This document shows positions 45,801 to 54,800 of a stretch of 64,000 nt of DNA, in pieces. The notes below the pieces were generated by a model that saw nothing but the letters and a program-made list of their open reading frames with translations, did not search any database and was not told the origin of the DNA. The position numbers and the translations under genes were made by a program. The stretch spans positions 31,587,902 through 31,651,901 of the forward strand of contig OU452198.1 in the NCBI GenBank assembly GCA_911728435.2. Reading direction: 5' to 3'. Numbering within the stretch: position 1 is the stretch's first letter; every line of letters starts with the position of its first letter. The stretch comes from Apoderus coryli (Eukaryota; Arthropoda; Insecta; Coleoptera; Attelabidae).

Positions 45801-48800
45801 AACTACACTTACCAGAAAAACTCATCTTATTATATCAAATCATGCTAAAGACAATCATGTGAATTAACCCTAGGTCCATTTGAAACGCCTCACTTAAATT
45901 TGAAAACTGTAAATTTTTCTCTCTCACTACAAAAAATTTTCGAAAAGCACTAGCAAAACTTGACAACTTGTCAATATCTGGAGAACATGCTTGTCCTAAG
46001 AAGTTTTAATTGCAGTTAAAAAACGTTGTTTTTTCATGCTGCGTTTTTCTTATAAGGTTAAAAAGTGGATTTTTCCTTATTTTAAATTTTTTTAGGTCGT
46101 TATTTTTATAATTTTTAACCGTACATGACATTTCGAGACCACGCTTACATAAAACACCCGTACCTATTACTTTATAAAAATAAAAGTACCTAACCAACAG
46201 AAATGCTACATGGCCCAAAAAATCTAAGCTGATAAGTTTTTGTTTAAATTTTTTTCTTATTTTGGCAACTAAATCTGTCTGTGATTTAAAAATAAATAAT
46301 TTATTTAGTTGCGATTTGATATCGTGTGGTAGTGAGTGCTTTTGAAATAGTTTAAAATTTTTGGAAACGCAATGCCTTTTATGTGCTCTAACGAAGAATA
46401 TGCTGATATGCACTTTTGTTACGGGCTCGCCCGGGGAAACGCGGTGGAAGCTCGTAGGCCTACAGCCGCATTTCCTGAAAGACGCCGTCCCTATCGTGAA
46501 GTTTTTGTACGCGTTCACAGGGCTCTTAGAGAAATATGATCGTTTCACGTTACGAGAGGTCATCGGCTTCCTGTTGTACAACAACATCAACAATGATTTT
46601 AGTACCAGTGACAGACGAGCCAGTAATGTATTAAACATTCCTGGAGAGACCATTAGGCGAACTTTAAAAAGGGATGGCAAATATCCTTATCATATTTGCC
46701 GAGTACAAGAACTTTTGGCTGGTGATTTTGAAAGGCGTATTCAATTTTGTCAAAGGTTTATTAATGCCGCTCGCCATAATAGGCCACACTGGCAAATTAT
46801 TTTATGGACCGACAAAGCGACATTTACTCGAAGAAACGAACATCTTTGGTTGCATGAAAATCCGTATGCCATGCAAGAAGATCGCTTCCAACATCAGTTT
46901 ACCGTTAATCTTTGGATGGAAATTATTAACAATCGACTTATAGGTCCATTTTTTCCTCCAAACCGTCCTAATGGTGAATATTTTTTACACTTTTTGCAAG
47001 AAGAACTTCCTGTCCTTTTGGAATATTTAATGCTAAATGTAAGACAGCGACTTTGGTTTCAATTAGATGGTTGTCCTGCACATTACAGTGGACCTGTTCG
47101 AAACTGGCTAAACTTTAATTATCCTGAGCGCTGGATCGGAAGAGGTGGATAATCAATCCAGGTTTCCTGCCAACAAATAACACCTGGTCACATAGCAACG
47201 GCAACGCGTTCGGTACTTCAAAGGTGTCGAAGTTGCGTGGCACACAATGGAAGCCACTTTGAAGAATTTCCTCGGCAGTAATTCAAATTTTAGACTAAAG
47301 AATTTGTGCTATTAGGTAAGAATTTTCGTATTATGAGTTCGACAAAATAAAAATATTTAAAATCATAAAAAAGAAGTGTTTTTGACGGACAGACAAACTC
47401 GCGCCTAAACGTTTGCTAAAGTAAGAAAAACTAAAATGAATTTATTTATCTAAGCTAACTGGGTCGTTACTTAACTTTTGAAGAGTTGCGTGGTAACGTG
47501 TGCGGTTACCATTTGCGTAATAAAAGCTTTGTACAGCAACTGTCTTGTGCGGTTTTTGACAATGCTTAGGTTTGATCACATGAGCGGTCTGTAGCGGTTT
47601 TATCATGTTCGGTTAAAAATCATAAAAATACCAAATATTTTTTTTTAATCAAACCTCATCAAAAATCGCAGCGTAAAAAACTATTTTCTTTTTACTACAA
47701 TCGAAACTCCTTAGGACAAGCATGTTTTTCAGATATTGACAAGTTGTCAAGTTTTGTTAGTGCTTTTGTAAAATTTTTGAAGTGAGAGAGAAAAATTGAA
47801 AAATGTACAGTTTTTCACTTTGAGGCATTTAAAAATGGACCTAGAGTTAATTCTCAGGATTTACTTTAGCATGAATTGAAAGAGAATTTAATTGCCTTTA
47901 AGTTGATATAAGATGATTTTTTCTGGTAAGTGTAGTTCTAAGAAAATTTTAGGTTAAGTGTTCAGAAATATTTAAAACTTAAAACAGTAAATGCCAATAT
48001 CTCGAAATCGGTGAAGAATTGAAAAAAAAGTTTATACAACAAAATGTGTTCCTTTTGACCAGTAGAATCTAAATTTTAAATATTGCTGGATAAACCTAGG
48101 GATTTATGAAAAATGCATTAGAAACTATGGTGGCTTGGTTGAAGATATTGACTTTTAATTCGTTGTTATTATTTTTAGTTCACAGTTTAATTCATATTTT
48201 TCAAGTAAATGTTTTTTCGTAGTTTCAACGTTTTCATTATTTCTTAATAAAACGACACAATTTAACATTTTGTTTCCATAGACTGAGTTCTCAAACTTGA
48301 TTAATAATAATTATTCGTCAGGTACAATCACAAAAAGGAAACAAATTTTACAGACCACTCGCAAAGCTTTTTTGAAATACTATCAATATGCACATACCAG
48401 TTCAAAAGTGACTCGATATCAACTCCCAAGAATATTACAGCCTTTCTCTGGAGTAGAATAGTAACGTGAAAAAATATTACGCAATGAGACTGAGAATATT
48501 TAGTTTTTGGACTTCCCTGGTGTCTTAATCGTGATGGCAACTATCTAAAAAGTATAATTGGATTGTTATAAAGTTGATACAGAGAAGCCAACGGCGTCGT
48601 GGAATTTGCATAACTATTTTCCAAATTATTAACGAAATTTTTTAATGACATACACTGTATGAATGTTTATCAAAATTAGAACCTAAGTATTTTGGATGAC
48701 AAAGACTCGAGTAAATTTATCAGATTTGAAATAAATTATGTCCTAAAGGTAGTTTACTTCTGAGCGAAAAAAAATTAGACCAAATTAAAACGTACGCCAA

Positions 48801-51800
48801 TGTGGCACCGCATTTTTTACCTCGATGAAAATATGTACCTCGTAACAGTATACCTTCCTACCAAAAATGATAAAAAAACGCTCAAAAAATAACATAGTAA
48901 TGGGCTTGTATCCATCTTAAATTGGACACCCTGTATATATAATATATTCATCGCTCCTCTCCGAAATGGATTATTTCATTAAATAGAAAAATATTTATTT
49001 AACTACTAATCCTATATTTGATATTCCTTATATAAATAGTTTTCTTGTTTATACATTTTTTGTATTTTTTAGCTACAATTGTCAGAGGTAATCATGCGTA
49101 CGAGACAGTTTATGACAGAAATAGTTGGTGGGGAAGGTAATGTGTTAAGTCATCATTTACGTCCTGAAGACTTAGAAGCGAAATTCGATAAAATACAGGA
49201 TAAAGAATCGGTGAAAAAGTTCCTCAAGCAAATCACATATGATAAAGAGGGGTAAGCATTCACACAACCTGCAACCAATGCAATCGAGAAAACAGGAAAA
49301 TGTTGTAACTGTAACATTTTGGTTTTGCTACACAGCATTCTTCACATCTTTCCATGGTCTGGTATTATTGACGAGAATCAAGAGTTGAGCAATACGTTTA
49401 GAGTACCAGATTTGAAGACTGGAAGAATGGCACGATTGATCACACAGATGTCCCAGAAAGAAGAAGAAATGTTTAGGAATATGATTAGGAGAGTCAATAC
49501 CATAGTGAAAGTATGTTGATATTTTTATTTTTACCAGTCATAATTTAAAGTGTTGTATTTTATTTTTCTTTTAGGCTGCTCAAGATATGGATGTACGTAT
49601 AATGGTTGATGCTGAACAAACGTATTTTCAGCCGGCTATCTCGCGTATCACATTAGAGTTTATGCGTAAATACAATAAGGAGAAAGCAATTGTATTCAAC
49701 ACGTACCAGTGTTATTTGCGTAATGCTCTTACGGAAGTCACCACTGATTTGGAACAGGGGAAACGTCAGAATTTCTTCTTTGGTGCGAAATTAGTTAGGG
49801 GAGCTTACTTGGAACAGGTAATCAAATCATGTTCACACTGCAATGTAGTAAATGTTACAAACCTAACATATCAAACAACTTTTTGTTGTTTTATTGGCGG
49901 CATAACTGTGTCTCTATTTCTATAAAGTACCGAGAGTTTGTCTGTCAACCACTATTTTACAAAATTAAATCTGTAACTTATATAGGCGTTCCGCCTCGCG
50001 TTCCGCTAATTAATTGTGCATGATGGGGTCAGTGGCCTCGCGGACAGTCGATATAGGGAATACACACGGATATTACCAACGTAAACTAGATGTCTCCAAA
50101 CACATTCTTTTTCATTTCTGTATCGTGGGGGTATATACCACAGCAAGTAGGGAGTTTGGTTGTCAACTACTAACCGATTACTACTGATGAGTCTTGGATC
50201 GACGAAACGGCCGGCCGTCTGCTGAAAGTATACACTCTCGTGTTGTTAAACAAGGCCGTAATCTAAAATTAAATTATTGTAAGGCCTTAAGAGTGCAACT
50301 AAAGCAGATTTATGTGGTTTTAAAAAGAATGTCGGGTGAATGCTGTCCGTAAGCGTTTCCTAAAGTTTTTCATAATTCTTACCAGGATTTCTTGCGGGGT
50401 TCGGCGAATTTCCAGCCGGATTGCCTCTCTCAGTTGTCTTACAGTCGTTGGACGATTTTTGAAGGCAACTTCACAGAAAGGAGTCGTACGGCGTCAAATC
50501 CGACGAGCGCACAGGACATGGACTATCGACTCTCGTGGATATAAAGCATCCGGGGAACATTTCTCTCAAAAGTTGCAATGATGCTTGGGGTCTGTGTTTT
50601 TTCACCCCACCAGGTATTCTCCGCATTAAGGCCTGCGTTCGAAAAATTTGTAAATCCCTATGTACGATCCTAAATTAACAGCCCGATTCCTTTCTTCAAA
50701 TAAGTAAGGCCACACTATCCCCGTTTCTGATACAGCGCACCAAACTATGACTTTTAAGAGCCAGACAAGTGGAAAAGTGCCTCTTCACTAAAAAAAACGC
50801 CTCACGAGGTAAATTTTCCAACATGTTTTCACATGCAACAACTTACATTATTATTATTATATTTGCTGTGCTACAACCAGTTTGTAAGGATGGAAATGAA
50901 GATCCAGATGAAGAATTCTCCATACAGCGCTGTCAGAGAGGCGAAGGATGGCCACATATTTGCGTGTAGGCGACCTTAACACTGAGCGCCTGACTATCTC
51001 GATGTTTTCGAGTGTCCAAGCTGGCAGTGGACGTCCACCTCCTCTATTGATAACAGATCCAGTTTCTCTTCTTAAATCAATTGATTTTCGGCCCGGGACT
51101 TGTCGATTACGAGGAATTTCAAATCTGATATGGAGCGCTCTTTTGGACATCGGAAACATCTTATATTTGTACCGTTGGTTGTTCTGCTATAGTTATTACA
51201 TTTTGGTACTGCACAACCAGGTATGTTGAGGCTTGTACTGCCGTTATCCCCATTTCTCTACGACGCAGACGGGCTTTATGATACTGTATTCAAATTAGGG
51301 AGCCAGTTATGCCGCTTGCTGTATATCTTGCCGTACAAACACGCTGCCGATAGTCGATGTGCAGATATGTGGAGCGCGGTTACCAATTGGATGGGTTACT
51401 GTGTTGGGGTTCATGAAAATGGACCAACCAGTGTCCATCTAAGTTGTAGAATGAATGGTTGCCGTCTGAGAATGAGCGACAAATGGTCCTGAAAAGGCAC
51501 AATAAGTTGTAACGGCTGAAGTATGCCATTCGTATAGGCCGGGGGCTGCAATCAGCGCTTACAGTGTTAACTTATTTTCGAAGACTTTGCGGGTAAAACA
51601 CAGAATGTTTGAGTTAAGACTTGGGATAATGCCCGGATTTGGAGAATATGCCAAAATAACAGCTTATTAGTGTTTAGTTTTGTGCTCAAATTATGTTTTG
51701 ATCATTTCTAGGAGAGGGCCCGGGCGGCAGCCATGGGCTATCCCGATCCAACGAATCCCAATTTCGAGGCCACATCTGACATGTACCATAACACATTGTC

Positions 51801-54800
51801 CGAATGTTTGCGACGAATAAAATCATTCAAGGACAAGGGTGAGGATAAAAAAATCGCTATTATGGTGGCGTCACATAATGAAGATACTGTTCGGTTTGCT
51901 ATCCAAAAAATGAAGGAGTTTGGTATCGAACCCAATGACAAAGTGATATGTTTTGGACAGTTATTAGCCATGTGCGATTACATTACGTTCCCATTAGGTA
52001 AGTTTATTTTATTCGTCTTGATCTTCTGATATTCATGTGTCCCTCAAGCTTCACATCTGGGGCCTCTATTGCTTAATTTGCCAAATGTTTCTTAAACGGC
52101 AACTTTAAAATTTTATTTTTTTGTTGATATTATTTGGCGTTTTGGTTCGTATTGACAACAAAAGTGAAATACATTGTTTTTATTTCATGTCAAACTTCTT
52201 TTTTCTCTTCGACGTTTCGACAAAGAAATGTTTGTCTTCTTCAGGATTTTTTTGTATTAGTCTACAAACATAATTATTTATCCTTTTTTTTTTTATAAAG
52301 TCAAAATACACATGACACAAAAAACTAAAATAGGTGTAAAAATATTCATACCTTCCAATATCTCATTAGTGTTTCGAAACAAAAATTCTCAAATGTCAAA
52401 TATGACAATACCAATAATGGAAAGAGAAAACGGAACACTTGTGGGATGTTGGAAGGTATGAATATTTTTATCTATTTTAGTTTTTTGTGTCTAGTATATG
52501 TGTATTTTGAAAATTTTAGTTATATTTAAAGAATTTTTAGACTGACTTTATTGAAAAATAGAAAAAAAAAGATAAATAATTACATGTTTGTAGACTAATA
52601 GAAAAAAAATCCTGAAGAAGACAAAAATTTGGTTGTCGAAACGTCTAAGAAAAAAAAAGAAGTTTGACATGAAATAAAAAAAAATGTATTTCACTTTTGT
52701 TGTTAATACGAACCAAAAACTCCAATAATGATATCCAAAAAATTATAAATATACAGGGTGTCCTACGGTGGTAACCCATTAGATTATTTCAGAAACTATT
52801 TCGAATTGAATTTTGAAAATTTAAGTGTCTATATTGTTAAATATGCTCTACTCAAATAATATAATAGCAACGGCATAGCACTTCCGGTTATACCGGAAGT
52901 TGATGGCAACTTTGTTATTTTAAATGAAATACCCTATATATTATTACATTTTTGGATTCTAAATAAGATTTTAGACATATTTCATGTATTATGTCCTATA
53001 CCTAACGTCAGTCATTTTTGACTTATATCAAGATTTATGTCAAAATTTACAGTTTAGGGCTCCATAAGAATTCCGTTTTTCCTTGTAAATCAGTATTTAA
53101 TAATTATTTTGCAGGTATTTTCTTATCAGGTGGGATCTTCTTTTTCGAATTGACAAGACATTTTCTGATTAGTTTATACAGGGTGGTCAAAAAATTATAT
53201 TATTATTTTATCTTCCTTAACATTAAAAAATAATGCAATTTTGTAATCGGTTATCACTTTCTAAAATGCATAGTTTTCGAAATATCGTCATTTTAAATTT
53301 TTCTGCAGCGCCTACCGTTGTCTCTCTGGAAGCTAGCTAATTAATTTAGTTAGCCATGAAATTATGGTCATTTTAACGTCAAAGTAAACGTCAAATTAAT
53401 AAAAATGAAAAATACTTATTGATATTATAAATTTATTATTAATTCATGGAGAATAAAATAAAGTGATTAATATCACCTGTAGAGTATTAAACGAGAGAAA
53501 CCCCCATTTGCTAACGATGACTAGAGAAATTAGGAAGAATTTTGAGAAATCATTTAGAGTAGGTTGAGAGGTATACAAATTAAGTATTACAACGAACTAA
53601 GACTAAGATTTAAAATAATACAGCAGAAATGAACAGAAGATTAAACTAAATAAATTTTCAACTAAAAAAAGTTAATCAACTAACGATACAAAAATAATTT
53701 AATTGTTGGATATGACCCCCATTTAAAATGACGATATTTCGAAAACTATACATTTTAGAAAATGATAACCTATTACAAAATTGCATTATTTTTTAATGCT
53801 ACGGAAGATAAAATAATAATAATATACCCATGCCATTGGAAAAAATTGACTTTCAACTGTTTTTCTTGAACCGTTTTCAATATAATTTTTTGACCACCCT
53901 GTATAAACTAATCAGAAAATGTCTTATCAATTCGAAAAAGAAGATCCCACCTGATAAGAAAATACCTGCAAAATAATTATTAAATACTGATTTACAAGGA
54001 AAAACGGGATTCTTATGGAGCCCTAAACTGTCAATTTTGACATAAATCTTGATATAAGTCAAAAATGACTGACGTTAGGTATAGGACATGATACATGAAA
54101 TATGTCTGAAATCTTATTTAGAATCCAAAAATGTAATAATATATAGGGTATTTCATTTAAAATAACAAAGTTGCCATCAACTTCCGGTATAACCGGAAGT
54201 GCTATGCCGTTGCTATTATATTATTTGAGTAGAGAATATTTAACAATATAGACACTGAAATTTTCAAAATTCAATTCGAAGTAGTTTCTGAAATAATCTA
54301 GTGGTTACCACCGTAGGACACCCTGTATAGTTCAAGAAAAATAAGGAAAAAAAGCAACTTTAAGCTTTTTGCGGATGATCTAAAAATGTATAGAAGGGTT
54401 CTTACACTGCGTGATACAGAAATTTTACAGGCAGACTTGAATAAATTGTTTTTGTGGTGTGAGGCAAACGGCATGAATCTAAATGTTTTGTTATAAATTT
54501 TAATATATCAAGGATGCTTATAAATTATAATTACAATTTTGATGGCTCTGAATTGAGCTGTTCTGTTGACAGAGTGAGAGACCTTGGAGCCCCGCTTGAT
54601 AGTTCCCTGTCGTTTGATCCTCACGTTACTGCCATCACTAATAATGCATTTAGAAGACTAAACCGAAGTACTACCCACTTTAGCGACATGAATTCTAGCA
54701 TACACGTCCGCATACCCTTCTTATCACTGCCATGTTTACAGTTTGGAAAAAGTACAACAGAGGTTTTTACTTTTTATTTCGTATAAGCTCGGACATGCTC

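Larger units (their letters stand above)
52113..54350. mobile_element. Penelope-like inverted-repeat insertion with 9-bp duplication
   Basis: CAACTTTAA stands immediately before (about 52104) and after (about 54350) this DNA and is single in the interrupted LINE. Arms at 52126-52400 and 52450-52745 are inverted: GATATTATTTGG / complement, TTCGTATTGACAACAAAAGT, TTTCATGTCAAACTTCTTTT. Each holds a hammerhead-like core (52210-52248 on -, 52608-52645 on +). The composite MITE copy 2 was inserted later. Confidence 0.65.

Noticed and set aside
46361..46535. Start of the 46-kb transposase at the ATG at 46361
   Set aside because: The family N-terminus is read from the ATG at 46371 in another frame; the longer frame is only correct after the frame change near 46535.
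50181..50240. Reading the hammerhead segment as a transposase piece ([14 protein letters not shown])
   Set aside because: TDESW resembles the first catalytic motif of mariners, but the flanking residues fit no mariner. The DNA also satisfies every hammerhead base and pairing rule, and the related copy at 63.5 kb keeps stem I pairing rather than the peptide.
53018..54062. Paired ORFs starting [10 protein letters not shown] on opposite strands
   Set aside because: Again mirror images produced by the inverted arms of the composite MITE.
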